Shown piece after piece: positions 42,831 through 56,470 of a stretch of 64,000 nt of DNA; positions within the stretch are counted from its first letter, which is position 1; every line of letters starts with the position of its first letter. The notes under the pieces were generated by a model. It searched no databases. It saw only the letters and a program-made list of their open reading frames with translations, and was not told where the DNA came from. The DNA is taken from positions 375,324,166 through 375,388,165 of the forward strand of contig NC_080672.1 of the NCBI RefSeq assembly GCF_030247195.1. Direction: 5' to 3'. The stretch comes from Topomyia yanbarensis (taxonomy: Eukaryota; Arthropoda; Insecta; Diptera; Culicidae). The position numbers were made by a program, and so were the translations under genes.

Positions 42831-43741
42831 CCGAAAAAGTGTCGCGCAACTTTCGATTGACTTCTCCTGGACGAATAGCGACGTGGTCGATTTGCTTACT
42901 TGGCCCGTGGCTTCCAATTTCAAAACGTCGGTTATCAGATGGTGGTACCACTAGCTAGGCGATGGAATAGAGTGGGGAAAGGTCGGAAGAAATCGTGACC
43001 AACGGACGGATGTTGTGTTTTTCGTGCTCGCACAGTAAACCATTAATATTTTATTTCTGCGGTGGGCACCAAGTGTTGAAGCGACTACTGGCATGTTCTG
43101 GGGCAGTAACTATGACTAATGTTTGTCATGAGTATTTGGTAGGATTGCTGTTTTTGTTGATGGCTTTGGTTGTTGTTCTGTAAAGTTTTAACAAACCGTG
43201 GGTAAACCGTTCCCTGTTTAGGCGACACTGGCCCGTTTCGAGCGGGGACGCATTCTGCTAGTGGCTTTCATTTTATTTGCGTATCTAAGTGATTGTGGTA
43301 GCGCTGGTCTTTATTGTGTTGCTATCATTCTGTTTTCAACATTACAGTTACGTATATTAAGGATATAAGCCAAATGAGCAATTCGATCTAATTGTACCAT
43401 TTATCATTATAGACGATATTTTTTCGGTGCAAAGATGGAAATTTATCCGGTACTTCGTTTTTGGAAACTATTTGTATTTCCACAAAACTAGTTCACGCCT
43501 AAAACATATTTGGTTGGGTTGCTGCGATTTTTTATACAATCTGTTTATTTGATAAGGCACGGTACCATTACACTGCCCATAAAAGCAGAAGAGTTTCATA
43601 TTGAAAAACAGCAAGCCGAGAAAAACGCTGTTCAAGATTTACATTTTCATTGAGCCTTATGGATGGGACAACCATGTTTTGGTATTTTTTAGATATTTTT
43701 TAAACAAACCTGGTATCCCCAATTTTGATTTATGCAAGCAC

Positions 43742-44196
43742 ACTGGTGAGATTGAAAACAATCACGCAGTAGCACTTTGATGCGAGTCGGCGCCACAAAT
43801 GCAATACAGGAGACTTCTGAGAACGAGAGAAAGAGAAAGAGAGGGGCCAAATTTTTATACTGATTGATATTAGGAAGCGACAAACGAGGGAGGGGAGATC
43901 GTGGCTTGCCATAACATCTCAAACCGGGACGTTGGGTGGTCTACCTCAGTCCCGAAAAATATCCATTAGCTGAGACCTAACGGAGTTTTACGCGTTGCAC
44001 GCCCAAACATTGTGCTCGATATCGTGATAGCCATTGCTACACGCGCAGACACCACTAGTCAAGAGCCCAATACGTCGGAGATGGGCATCCAGCGTGTAAT
44101 GGCTTGCCATGAGTCGGGACATCACACGAATGATGTCACGATCCACATTCATTCCCTTGAATCAAGGTTTCATCGACACCTTTCGGACTATCGAAT
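43742..44196 (-). pseudogene. Loa-like LINE fragment: C-terminal end of ORF2
   Basis: Minus-strand translation gives MNVDRDIIRVMSRLMASHYTLDAHLRRIGLL (shortened here: RVMSRLMASHYTLDAHLRRI), then CACSNGYHDIEHNVWAC, which is the cysteine-histidine segment after the RNase H domain in Loa/I-group LINEs. After a frameshift, GRPPNVPV*DVMASHDLP follows with an in-frame stop. The RT and endonuclease are absent, so this is a 3' remnant. Confidence 0.72.
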
Positions 44197-46440
44197 GTAG
44201 CCGCTTCTCTGATGACGAATACTGCAAAATTTGCTGAAGCAAATTGGTCCTGGGTCATTATTCAGAATTAGAAATAATTTAGTATATCCTTTTGACCATT
44301 GACACTCTGCACATAGACCGTTACTTCATCGTTAAAGATTTTCTGGGGAGAAAACGGAAACTTCTGAGTGCTTTATCTGTTTTTTGGGTCCTTTCCATTT
44401 GCTCCATTTCGAGTACTGAGAAGCCGCATACTTGACTAACTAAATTCAACGAATTTTTCATTTTCTTCTCGTCATAGGACACTTGAAAGATGGCAAGTCT
44501 CGTGGAGCAGTAGAGACTTTAAAAGATGGCTACATTCTATAATCCGAAGAATGTCGACGAAGCCCTGTTTCAAGGGGATGGACATGGGTTCTGATTGCTT
44601 TCGAATGATGCCTTGGCCTCAGACTCGAGCACAGAAAATTCTCAAGGGAGGGGTTTTGATTTTTTTCGTTTCCTATTTAAGGAAGGTATAGAAACCCTCA
44701 AACGTTCAAGATTTTTTCCGAGTCCCAGTTCTGGAGGGCCGAGTCTTGTACCGCCTTGGCTCAACAAATTGGGACAATGTCCGTTATCGAGAAGGAATCT
44801 TGATCAGACACCACCGTCTGCTGGCTCATGGCAGTGTCGGATTCTTACTGTGGTAGTTTGTAGTAAGCCTACCGACTAAATCTAAATTTCTTGTTCCTCC
44901 CAATCTTCGTCCTTCCGGGGCCACTGTTAGGTATTACTCATTTTATTTTGTGTTAATCGTTCGTGTTTTTTTCATTGATGCTGTCCAACCTTCGTGGTAT
45001 AACCCTGATACCCTGCTAAGACACTAACCGATCCAGAGACACCGAACATAATGACTTAAACCTTTTTACAGCTATCTTCGTAGGGTTTCAAACCTTTCTG
45101 GACGATATTCGTTCGTGATTATCGACTAGCTAGTGCTGAGAGTTCTCAGCCATTCTGGCGCAGAGATCACCTACGGTGAAATTTCTCTAGACAATGATAT
45201 CCCGATTTTCTCCGAGTTCGTTGTTTTTTCTTCTTAGCTGCTGTTGCTGGCTCGCTGACCGCCCTTTGCTGTGTAACTGATCTACTCTCAACTGTAGTTA
45301 ATATCGAAACTTGCGAGACGTGCACCGATGCCGACCAACTTGACATACATACTTTTACAGTCACCCTCGAAGGGTTTCTTCAAATATTTGCTGCTAGAAT
45401 GATCGAACTCAAATGACATTGTGTATCAAAACGACTCGTAGTATATAATTTTTTTTTCCTGTTCAGTAAGATAAGAAATTTTCAAAAGTAATTCAAAACT
45501 CTAATGGGAGGGGTTTGAACCTCCAAAACCCTCCCCTGAACACGGACCTGCTTGGCCTTATGTCAAATCATAATACGTTGGCTTCACAGTGCCTTCACAG
45601 TGCCTTCACAGTACATTGGGCTTGTGAAGAACGGACTTTGAACCTATACCAATGATTATCACAACATCGACTATGTTGTCTGGTCATGCGACGAGCATTA
45701 TAGTTCCAGATCTCAGCGAAACGATTTCTTTTGGGTTCTGGATGTTCTGGCGATAAATATACATTGGATATTTATCCAAAGTTTAAATATTTCTTCTCTT
45801 TTTTCTCTCGCTCTCTGATCTCTACAACAAGACTGTCAGAAAATCTAATGCTGCACAAATGGAAACCGAATGCCTGCTAGTCTAGGCCGTAAAAAAAGAC
45901 AAGCCGAGTGATCTATCGTGGGCCATAATGGTGCAGATTTGTGTTCATCTTCTCCCTGTCATTGTCATTGTAAATGTCTTCCTTGTGAATGACCCTGTTG
46001 TGAATGTATTTCCAAAGTATAGTTTGCTCTTCTACAAAATGCCGAAAGGTGTTTCTCCTAGTTTTAATTGTTAAATCAAATAATCTTTTTTGTTAAAAAT
46101 GATTTTCTTCGTCTTAATCAAATTCAGTTTAAATCTTGGTTTCAAAAAGTTACTTGAAGCTGTAATGCCTCGTTTTGAAAAACGATTAAATTATAAAATA
46201 ATAAAATTGTTGGCACTGTCAAAATAACGTAAAAGTGCAATGCTATCAATCTGAATGCTAAAATAAACCACTACGAACGAACTTGAATGAATACTTCATT
46301 GTTGCGTTTTTCAGATCGTTTGATCTGAAGCACATTTATCAATGTGGCAAAATGTACAGCAGAACAGAAAAAAAATGAATTGAAACATTTTTTTAATGAA
46401 ACCAAACCAAATGTTTCGATTTCATTAGTTTTCATCAGCT
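44197..46440. other. Probable decayed repeats, unassigned
   Basis: Complex sequence with several frames of 60-95 codons (44595-44879 plus; 45167-45364 minus, the latter with a lysine/arginine-rich KKKKQRTRRKSG patch as in some LINE ORF1 proteins). A GCCTTCACAGT unit is repeated three times at 45587-45615. None of it can be assigned. Confidence 0.35.
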
Positions 46441-46595
46441 TGCAATGAGCTCCTTTTCTTGCGGGACATCACGCTTGACTAGGGATTTGCACAGGAACAC
46501 TAGCTTGTAGCTAGCGTTAATCCGGCGCTAGCTTAGTCCTGTCACTAAGTTAATGTCGGATTCTGATGAGACGAAGTTGAAATGCAAATTCCATA
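46441..46595. mobile_element. MITE family A, decayed copy
   Basis: GGGACATCACGCTTGAC, GGGATTTGC, CGGCGCTAGC and GTTAATGTCGGATTCTGATG match the right half of the copy at 6741-7156 in the same order. The left half is missing. Confidence 0.7.
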
Positions 46596-46619
46596 ACTAA
46601 TAATCAGTTTCTACCTTAC

Positions 46620-46930
46620 GGCACTACTTCGGGGGGAGATTTTGTAGTGTGCACAGTATACATACACACACACACCAATCCAATAACGACGGATCCGGTG
46701 GAGTAGGGTGTCCAGTTCGCTGGTGCTCCGACGATCCGCACCTGGTGGTGTCTCGTCGCGGTCGTCTCAGTATAGTTCCAGGCGATGACTCTAGTTTTCG
46801 CCGACCAAGAGTTTCTCAACGAAAAAATTCTCTCGATACCGATTTTTTTTGGTTTTCGCTATATTTCTCTCGGATCAACCCTGGTGCTTTGTCGCTGTCT
46901 ACTCGACTAGTCCTTGGCGGTGGACTTAAC
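46620..46930 (-). other. R1-like LINE 3' flank
   Basis: Probable 3'UTR of the R1-clade remnant. It holds an ACACAC run at 46666-46676. Boundaries are unclear. Confidence 0.4.
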
Positions 46931-49279
46931 CTACTCCGGCGGTGATTGCTCTCCCAAAACTGTTACTCGCTGTTCACCACGCCATTTGCACTGTAAGGCG
47001 GTGAAAATCTGCGTCACCACTCTGTTGACCGCGTTCCACACGTCGCTTGTCATTCTGTTGACGACATTATGCGGGCTGATGTCCGGCCCTCCCGTTTCGA
47101 GCATCTCTCTGCGTGTCGCTTCGAACTTCAGACATTCAAAGACCATATGCTCGGGTGTCTCCTTGAAGGTCGTACACTCCGTTGTGTGCCTGAACCACTG
47201 AACACTCTGTTGCGTACCCGAACTGCTGTAGATACTTCCAGAAGCAGCCGTCGTCCGACAGGAGCTGTGTGAAAGTTCACCTCTCCGTGCTTTCTACTGA
47301 CCTACGACGACAGGTTTGGACTGAGCCGGTTTTCATTTTCGGTATTGTCCCATTGCTGCAGCCACATCGCCTTCTAATCGATTCTCATAATCTTCCAGAT
47401 GTCTTTCTGGTGTCTCTCCGATTATAGCACTCGATACCGTCCGCCAGGGATACGGAGATGCCTTCCACGATATTCCACGTCCAGTTCAGCATTTCGAGGT
47501 TCCGCTTGGTTTCAGCGCCGCACTCCAAGCAGGAATTCCATATCGCAGTATCGATGACGAAACACAAGATAGCAGTCGTCTCCTGCTACTTCTCGAGCCG
47601 CCATCGTTTGGCATGATCATCGCTATTGCGTTCGTTGCCTTCGCCGACTTTTCACAGGCGTAGTTAACGTGATTGTTGAAGCTGAACCAGTCGTCGATTA
47701 TCACTCCCATCACGCTTCGATGCAATCACGTACCCTCCGACGTCGATCTTCATCCGCTTTGCAGTTGCTGACCAACAACACCTTCGTCTTGTGGTGAGCT
47801 ATTTGCAGCTTGACCCCATCCATCTAGTTTTCGATCGCGTCTATTGTCTCCGTCGCCGATATCTCCATTTCATCAAGTGTTGCACCCATCACCATTAGTC
47901 AAACGTCGTCCGCGAAACTTCATTTTCCTGGGCAACCGCGGTGTCGAGACCCCATGGACATTCCGTTCCAAAGAGTTGGACCGAGAATGGAGCCCTGGGG
48001 AACCCCCGCCGTGACTCGCATTGGCTTCTGCCCTTATTTCGTCTGGTACAGCAGCACTCTGGTCTGGAAGTAGCTCTTCGCGATCCGGCATAGATAGTCG
48101 GGGACTCTCATTTTGTGCAGCGCTGTGGCCATGTTTCCCCAGTTGGCGCTGTTAAATGCATTCTTCACATCTATCGTGACCACAGCGCCGTATCGATCTC
48201 CCCCTTGCTTCTGTTTAGATGCCTTCTCAGCACTCTCGAGCATTGTCGGAATAGCATCTGTAGATGCACGTTTGTGGAATCCGAACTGCATCCGCGCCGT
48301 CCGTGCATTTCGTCATCCTGTTCAGAATAATTCTTTCCAGGAGTTTTCCGAGTGTATCTAGCAGACATATAGGCATATACGAGGACGGATCGCTTTCCTG
48401 TCTTTGACAGCAACACCTGCTTCTGTACCTTCCTTATTTTTGAGGAAATTACCTTCATCTCTAGACGAAGGCAACTTCCTGAAATGTGGAAGGTACAGAA
48501 GCTGGTGTTGCCGCCAATGACAGAGAGGCGATCCGTCCTCGTATAGGCCTATATGCAGCAGCATCATCCTGAACATGTCCGGGTATGCCAGGATCGTAGC
48601 TTTCAGCACCACGTTTGGAATTTCATCCGAACCGGGGCCTTTATTTGATTTCGGTTGCTTCGATGCTTCTGCGAGTTCATCGTTAGTCACTTTCCAAGCG
48701 TCTGTGTTTGCTCCTTCTTCTTTCGCCAGTAAGCTGGACGCCGTCTGCTGCGTGGCTTCAGTTTTCGCGGCATTGTGGAGTCACAAGCCGTCACAGTCCT
48801 AGGATCTCGCTGACCGGCCGATGTTCCTCAACGATGAGGTCTTTGTTGAAGGCTGTTGTCTTCCATTTTTACTCGCCGGTCGGCCTTATCCGTGCAGGAT
48901 TCTGTTGCCGATACGGTAGCGAATCGCCTGGTGGTCGCTATAGATAAACTCTCCACTCCACGTTCGCACTCAGTTTGCACATTTGTATGTCAAACTTCGC
49001 TAAAGCTTTCTGTAGGATACTCCCGATACTTTATTACCCCACTCCATAGCCAGAGCATTGAAGTTTACATCAATGGCTACGGGATTTCGACCGAACAATT
49101 GCTCGGTTAACTGTTCCAGCATTAAGCTGAACTGCTTCAGTGTCCACCTTGGAGGTGCATAACAGCTGCACACGAAGATACCGTTGATTTTGGCGTTGAC
49201 GAAATGTTTGGCCCACGAGTTTTCTGCATTTAACTCGGAGCCGCGCTTGATACATGAAATGGCTCGATCTTTCATCCAT
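46931..49279 (-). pseudogene. R1-clade LINE ORF2 remnant
   Basis: Reads right to left. An endonuclease fragment (49279-49000: CSCYAPPRWTLKQF and FGRNPVAIDVNFNA, where the usual GDFN has become DVNFN). An RT N-terminal block (about 48690-48570: KSNKGPGSDEIPNVVLKA). RT core (48290-48030: QFGFHKRASTDAI and TIDVKNAFNSANW). TAGVP-like PQGSILGP and a remnant of FADDV near 47930-48010. A C-terminal cysteine-finger tail (47146-46931: VFECLKFEATRREML and NRVVTQIFTALQ). At least six frameshifts and stops separate these. The VKNAFNSANW and C-terminal signatures place it in the R1 clade. Confidence 0.88.
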
Positions 49280-49851
49280 TTAGTTCGCGAGATTTCTCTT
49301 GCTTTCCGTCATTCTCTCCATATATTACACTACATGGATCCTATGCGTGCCTGAAGCATTTAGCCCCGAACTTCACTCCTATATAACCCATCGGTAAGTT
49401 ACCGGAAGTCATTTTGCTCTGGTTGATCTGGTTTCCGTGAGCTATTTGTTCCCCAGCTTTGTTGAACGGCGGTGAAATTACCCTATACGCGTTCAATTAG
49501 CTCTCTGTTTTGTCATGGTACTCGTGAGACATTTACCTCCCCGCTTCGTCGCGATCTACCGTTGTAGTCTTTGGTGATGGACCTAGCCTCCACAACGAGC
49601 CAACCGATAGGGGTTGAGGTCTATCGCCAATTTTCACTGCAAGGAAACATTGCCAGAAGATTACTTTTGCAAAAGAAATTTAGAGAACAATCAAGCTCTA
49701 TCTCGATGCATTAAAAAGTTCAACTTGAGATCTTTTCTAACATAAGTTATTTAGTTTTAGCAAAACGTTAAAATTCCTGTGCTAAATTCACATTTTGAAC
49801 TACTGCGCAATGAGAAGTAGCACAAAAAGTGGCTCTTCAAAGTGATTCTTC
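49280..49851. other. Probable 5' portion of R1-like LINE, unassigned
   Basis: CpG-richer sequence continuing upstream of the LINE endonuclease fragment to about 49650, then AT-rich DNA. No motif can be read reliably. Confidence 0.35.
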
Positions 49852-49979
49852 GTGATAAATTGTGCATCTCTTGGAACACAGATTTTTCACTTTATCGTTT
49901 ACAAGTTTCTCTTTGTGATCTGCACATGTTTTTTGTTTGTTGTTTTTATGCTGTTCAATTTTACATTGCCAGTCCGGTT

Positions 49980-51470
49980 TCGCATCGTGCTCAGATCAGA
50001 AGCTAGAAATCGCTCCGCTGCTATAGCACGGCAAGTAATGAAATTTACCCGTGCGACGCTTGGCCTATTTGCAAAAGCAAAAATTGATTCCTTCTACCTA
50101 ATGGGTGACAATGCAAAGCTACGGGCAAACTATATTACTGTCAACTTCTCGAAATGTCCGGTAAGACCATCAATTCGTGAAGTGGAGCAAATGTTGAAAG
50201 TGAACATGAAGCTAAACGTAGCAGAAGTTAATGCTATACAATTCCACCATATACGTGATGAGGTACTGATTATGTTCAAAAACATTAGTCAATCAGAGTC
50301 ATTTTCTTCGCAGAACAACTTGAAACACGTTGTCGAATGTAATAACATTTTATACAGCATACCAACATATATAGATAATAACAGTATTGAAATAAAGCTA
50401 CATGACTTGACACCGCGTACTAGTTCCACCGCTATTAAACTACTCATGTCAAAATACGAGGAGGTTGATAGTATTGGAGGAACTTCTTCCCAGGACTTCG
50501 CAACTGCGTTCATGTGGTGAGAATGCGTTCTACAAAATCTATTCCCTCCTGCTTGACACTCACCACCAGATCACCTCAAGGTGGTACATATTCTTAACGA
50601 ACACTGGTCACGCACCCAGGGCAGATTCCTACGTTCCAATACTGTGATAGGCCGCTACACTACGGAAAACATTGTGCAGAGGCTGCTAAGAAAATTAAAC
50701 TAACGACTGCGGACCAGGCAGTAACAAACACCAGCTCAACAACGATTGGGGCCAGTATCACCAAATCAATTGCCATTACCAATAGCGAAGTAACAACGAT
50801 TACACCAAATAGCTCCAAACGAACAACCAACAGTAGCAGTAAGGAATCAAATACCGATGACAAAGGATTTACAACAGCGACTCTTAAGTACAAGAAACAA
50901 ACAAGAACATCCAACCGCGAGCATCATGAATGCAGTACCGATGACGACATGGAACTGAACGAAAATGCGAGAGAAGACGGACCGAATGACTTCCAAGGTG
51001 CGGCAGACAACGCACCCTCAACACGCAACAGCAAGCTGCGCCAACAAGATCCGATGGATGCAGGAAAAATAATTTTAATTTTGCATATTTTAAAAATCGT
51101 AAAACGCCACGGCTCAGTTAGGGACCATTCATAAATTACGTAACGCTTTTAGGGGGGGAGGGGGTTCGAGAAGTTGTTACATATTGTGACATAGGGGGGA
51201 GGGGGAGTAAGCTAGATCGTTACGTAACATGTTTTCATCGAAGAAAAAAAATTTTCAAGGAATTTGTTACGTAATAGGGGAGGGGGGGATAACTAAATTT
51301 GTGACAATTTGTTACATGGGGGGAGGGGGGAGTCAATTTTGGGCAATTTTTGCGTTACGTAATTTATGAATGGTCCCTTATGCTAACGCCGTGTCAAATA
51401 AACAAGAAAGAAAAAAATTACATCGGTTTCATTCCGGTTTTATTCAGCTCTTTATGAACTTTGTGTAAGG
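49980..51470 (+). pseudogene. LINE ORF1 (gag-like) relic, split by a MITE
   Basis: A plus-strand frame (open to 50520) contains FYLMGDNAKLRANYITVNFSK and RDEVLIMFKN and DNNSIEIKLHDLTPRTS. These are features of ORF1 proteins of mosquito non-LTR elements that I recall, though I cannot name the family. After a frameshift near 50518 the relic of a CCHC knuckle is seen (QYCDRPLHYGKHC, with F in place of the first cysteine) at about 50635-50685. A threonine/serine/asparagine-rich tail runs to about 51110. The frame resumes after the MITE at 51381 with a basic end. No ORF2 follows. Confidence 0.6.
51121..51377. mobile_element. 257-bp MITE with TTA duplication (PIF/Harbinger- or ISL2EU-like)
   Basis: Near-perfect inverted ends: GGGACCATTCATAAATTACG at 51121-51140 and its complement ending at 51377, about 27 bp. 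Flanked by TTA (51118-51120, 51378-51380). The body alternates G-rich GGGGGGAGGGGG tracts and ACGTAAC motifs. The 3-bp TWA-type target suggests PIF/Harbinger. It interrupts the LINE ORF1 relic. Confidence 0.9.
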
Positions 51471-54229
51471 AAGAACTTTAAAAGCTCAGTACATTAGAAC
51501 TAAAATTGTTGATCATAACGATTTACGGTGGAGAATGTTAGAGTTTCGCACAAGGCGAGAAGTTTTGCATATTCAATTAGCGATAACATCAAAACACGCC
51601 ATAGAATTTGCGGGAGAAAATTGCGCCCATTTCTGTTGAATATTTAATGTTTAGCTCAAAGACTTTTTAGGAATCCTGAGCAAACGAAAAGCCCATAATA
51701 CACCTGTCTCAACATTTAGATTGGATTGCTCTGGGAAACGATTTATAGCTTCGAAACATTTTTATTTAACCTTGAAAACCTAGAAAAGAAAAGAAACCTT
51801 TGACTCCAACAATATTTGATATTTGTATATAAATTCCAATTCCAAAATATATGTATTTCCCGCTGTTTTTTTCTAAATAAAATCGGTCATGCTTCAGGTT
51901 GTTACCAGGCGAACGTGAAAACAAAAAAAACAAGATTCTTCTATTCTCCGTGTTCTCCTGCATGACTGATATTCCCGGCAATAATAGATTACCTATGTAA
52001 AAAGCCTGAAAGCTGGAACCGATCCAATGTTGCCGTCGCCTTCCTGAATACAATGTGAAAGACCAAAACGCAGCCAGAATCCCACTTTCTTACATAACCC
52101 AAATAAACCCTCTGACAGTAAAAGAATGAATCTCTTCTTCTCATCAGCACAACTTTGTGCTTCCTTTGGACGGGGATTTTTTTCGTTATATAATGCATCA
52201 GACAGATATACGTGTAGGCGTTGATGTGAGTACAGCGGGTGGTTCCGGTCGGACAAATTGCGCTGCAGATTTACTTTTCGGTAAAATTTACGAGATCGGC
52301 GTCCGATGGTCAGATTCTCAGTTTCGGATAGTGAGTTACGGGGGTGGATTCGGATTTTAACTGTGTTTGGACACTTTTCTTCGTGTGATGTGGTCCAGCG
52401 TAAGAAACTTGCGCTAAAAGTTGGCGGGAAGCGGTTTTTGCTTGCATTGTTTCATCTCTGATTTTAGTGGCGGGAAGTAAAGGCTCTGAATTCAAGTCAC
52501 AAAAAAAGGAGTTGAATCTGAAACATTTTATATACTAACACTTGTGGGAACTGACTCATTGTTGGATAAACGAGAGCACATTATAATTTCCTGAAATTAG
52601 TTTGGAATTTTTCAGAGTATATATATATATAACAATTAACACCAGCCAAGTATAAATTAAATTCCTCGCCAGAAATTTGTGAGCGAGTTGACGAGATCCT
52701 GTTGAACGAAACTATTTTCCAACGGAGAAGGAATGCATTAATTAATAAGTTTGAAACTGGTCTAAACGAGGCGGGGAACAGTTCTGAGAGCTCTTTCCAT
52801 TCACACGCTTTTTAAACTTTTCTACGAAGAACCAATTTATGCAGCTCGAATGATTGTTTCTGTTATGGTAGGTTCATTTTTGAAATTTTTTCTCGAGGCA
52901 GAAACCAATAGTATTGTTTTAACGTTTCACCACAATCAGTTTATCTCATTGACGTCCGTAAGTTGTAAAATTAAGTCGTTGGTTGAATTCAAGCATTGAT
53001 TTCAGCTACGAAATCTGGAATATTTTTATTATTCAACCTCACCAAAATTGAAATTGCAATATAAACGAATCCAAACAAATGAACGACTGGTTGAGAAATT
53101 GGAGTTGAACAAACATGTTGATCCATTAGGAATTCTATTAGGTACCATGTGTTCCTATGACTTAACGTGGCCAGTTTACTGAACCCTTGAACATACAAAA
53201 CGAAAATGTGTACCTTTCGAATTAACGACAAATGAGAAGCTAAATTTAAGCAACAAATTTTCCTCCAACATGTACACTTACCACCCACCACCCGCCAAAG
53301 AAACGACATTGAATTTTACTTTGTCGTCTGTCGTCGTCGTCGGAATTTGTTCTGCTTTTTATTTAACAATGGGCAATGGAATAGCAACGTGCCCTACCTA
53401 CCTGTACAAAACAAATAAAGGACCTTTGGTTGGCCGTATTGTTTGACTAATCGAAACAGATTGAATGATCAAAGCAGTCCGATGGCTGGTATACAGACAT
53501 GGGGTTATAAGGCTATTTTGGTGCTATTACATTAGCTTCAATATTTTTGCTTCATTCCCAAGAACCACCATAGTATAAAAATTGACCTGAAAATGGTGAA
53601 ATATGCGAGTTGGAGGGAAAAGGAAACTCGACTCGAATGCCTCAATTATCACCCAATTATTTGAGTTTATACGTAGACAAAGATGGACAAAGATGCCTTA
53701 ACCAACAGCTTTAACAGGGTGATATTGGAAACAAAGGGAAAATAGGCTCATTACCCTATACGCTAACGATAGACTGAGGGAGAGCAAATTGAACGAAGAT
53801 GCTATGTGAGATGAATGTTGATGTTTTTGTCCTAGCTGTTGTTCGTCAATGGGTCATGAATTGAATGTATAGATTGAAATGGGCGTATGCTGCAGAGTAC
53901 GATGATAGGTTTTATGCGGTTCAATTTTATGTTTATTTTATGTGGTGGAAACATTTAGTTTTGATTTGAGCAAAATGAGGAAGCGAATTTTTAAACGGCA
54001 GACATTATTTTTCTAAAATGACATCTTCCTCGGCTTCACTGGTTAAGGATCACATACCACAATTACCGATTTATTCATGTTATTTTTGCTTAAAGCCTCA
54101 AAATGGGCTCGTGATGCGAATGAAATATCTACTGGAGTTAGATTTGGTATTAGAGTCCAAACAGGTTCGGTAGCTCCGTATATAACATTGCATATTGTTT
54201 ACGTTGTTATCCGTTCAATGTCTCTAACC
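51471..54229. other. Unassigned AT-rich DNA
   Basis: No gene or bounded element recognised. A TATATATA run is at 52618-52630. The frame at 52989-53309 (minus) has no family motif. Confidence 0.45.
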
Positions 54230-56470
54230 TGTACCCGGAAAAAAATTGTTCCCTAAATCCTGAATTCTGGAACACTCACGTTTTTACGTTACGAAAACAG
54301 GACCATGAACAAAAATCAAGCGTTTTATAATTTTGTTCAATTTTCTTTCAGTAACGCCCCCATATCGCTTTTATTGGTGAAAATATTTGTTTTTGTTTTG
54401 TGAACTTCAGTCACGGTTTCCACCATGTCATTTCTAAATCGTTTTTCTGTACGTGAACTAGTTCACTATTTTATGAATATCATTCATAAAAACGAAGGTT
54501 GACTCATCGTGTTTTTCATAGATTTAGGAACATTAATTTACAAAATCTAAACATTCTAGATATTGTCTCGAGAATTTTTTCCCGGAATTTTATTCATGAG
54601 TCCATTCCATCCTCGTCAACTAATTCTTGATTCCTAATATATTTGTCATGATCCAATATCCGTGCTCGTGAAATAGATCACAAGATCATAAAATATTATT
54701 CATGTATTCATGAACCGGTTCATGATTCGTAGTAATCACGACTAGCCATTCGTGCTCGTGAAATAGTTAATTAAATTATGAAATATTAGTCATCTATTCA
54801 TGAACTGCTTCAAGATTCCTAATATAATAATCACGACTGATATGCGTGCCAGTGAAATAGCTCATTAAATCATGAAATATTATTCAGGCATTCGACATTC
54901 GGCATAATAGACACGACTTACCATTTGTGCTCGTGAAATAGTTCACTAAATCATTCATGAAATCGCGAACTGATTTATGACTCCTAGTACATGCTTTACG
55001 ATCTATTGAGCATGCTGGCGATATCTAGAAGATTTCCTTAATCATTTTAAATTTCATGCAATATGAAATTTTCACGTGAACTATTTCATACAAGTTTATG
55101 TATTACTCGTGAAATCATTTTCCATGCACTTTATCATGTATTATTATGTTCAGCTGCTAGCGACCAGTAATAGGTAAGAGCAGTGAATAAAAGAAAACTA
55201 TTACGACCTAAAACATCGTGATTCATTTGATAAAGTTCAGTGTGATGTCTAGGCAGAAAACGAATACTGCACTGAGCACCATGAATCGTGTTCGTGATAT
55301 AGTTAACACAACAAGATACCGCGAATCAGTCATACTTTTATGATCCAGTTCATATTGTCGTGTTACTCCATCTGAAAAAAAAACCTATAGTAACCAAATA
55401 ATAACAGATCGCGATAAGGCGAAGAGAAATTACGAATACCATGATAAAACTGCTGATATCATAAACATGAGTCACATTACTCAACGTATCAAATTTGAAT
55501 GCACGCTTTGGAATGAAATGTCACGATGACGTGATCAGAAATTACGGAAATCGTGACTAGGATCCTGAAATCATGAACATAAATCCCACTTGTCTGACAG
55601 AAAAATCCGATGGTGAACTCATCAATAAAATAGCACGGTAATGTGATGAGAAATCACAAAAATCGCAAATAAGCTCTTGAAATCAGGAACATCGTTTGAC
55701 TGTCGGCTGTGTATTCCCAAATCATGAACAAGAATCTCAACAAAAACCAAACATGTCCAGGGAACAACAACAGTAAACCAAGGAAACATTCGAATTTAAA
55801 GTCATGTAAATATTTGGAGCGAGCTAGTTTTTTGGCCGCACAAATAGTTTCATGAATGCGAGGTTTATTATTCATAATTTCAGGAACTTAGTCACGATTT
55901 TCATAAATCGTTCAGTTCACGAAATCGTGATCTTTTGTTCATGAATTTTCTGAATTGATTTTTTCCGTATACGTAAACATGATTCATTATTTTCTGTCAC
56001 CGCTGGTGTCGTGGTCATAAACGGAAAAAAGTAATGTGTTTTATAATTATTTCCAAATTCCTTTTCGTAATGCCTACATTACGCTTATATTCGTGGAGAT
56101 ATTTCTTTTTGTTTTGTCAACTTCAGTCATGGTTTCCGCTAAGTACTAACCATTTTCTCTCTGTGGACTAAATCACAACTTTGGGAATATTAGTCATACA
56201 CCGAAGCTGATTTTATTCATAACTTACTTAGAACATTGTTTACGGTTCGATTATACGATTCATGATTTATTCTTTCTTGATCATGATCTAGTGTTCGTTG
56301 TTGTGAAATACTTCTCAAAATTAAAACAGTCTGGATATTTTCTCGTGAACAATTTCAGGGAACTCGGAATATTTTTGATTAAACCAGTCATGCCTTGTGG
56401 ACTAATTAATGGTTCCTAATATATTAGTCACTTTTCACCATCTGTGCTCAAAAAATAGTTTCCAAAATAC
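54230..56470. repeat. Minisatellite field rich in TCATGA / GTGCTCGTGAAATAG
   Basis: A unit of about 90 bp with GTGCTCGTGAAATAG and ATTCATGAACTG occurs at 54661, 54751, 54844 and 54926, with degenerate relatives to 55300 and again at 56430-56460. A block of about 170 bp (GCTTTTATTGGTGAAAATATTTGTTTTTGTTTTGTGAACTTCAGTCACGGTTTCC region, 54360-54425) is repeated at 56080-56140. A CCGGAAAAAAA end near 54236 is inverted as TTTTTTCCGTATAC near 55960, so part of the field may be one element. Open frames are not recognisable. Confidence 0.75.
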
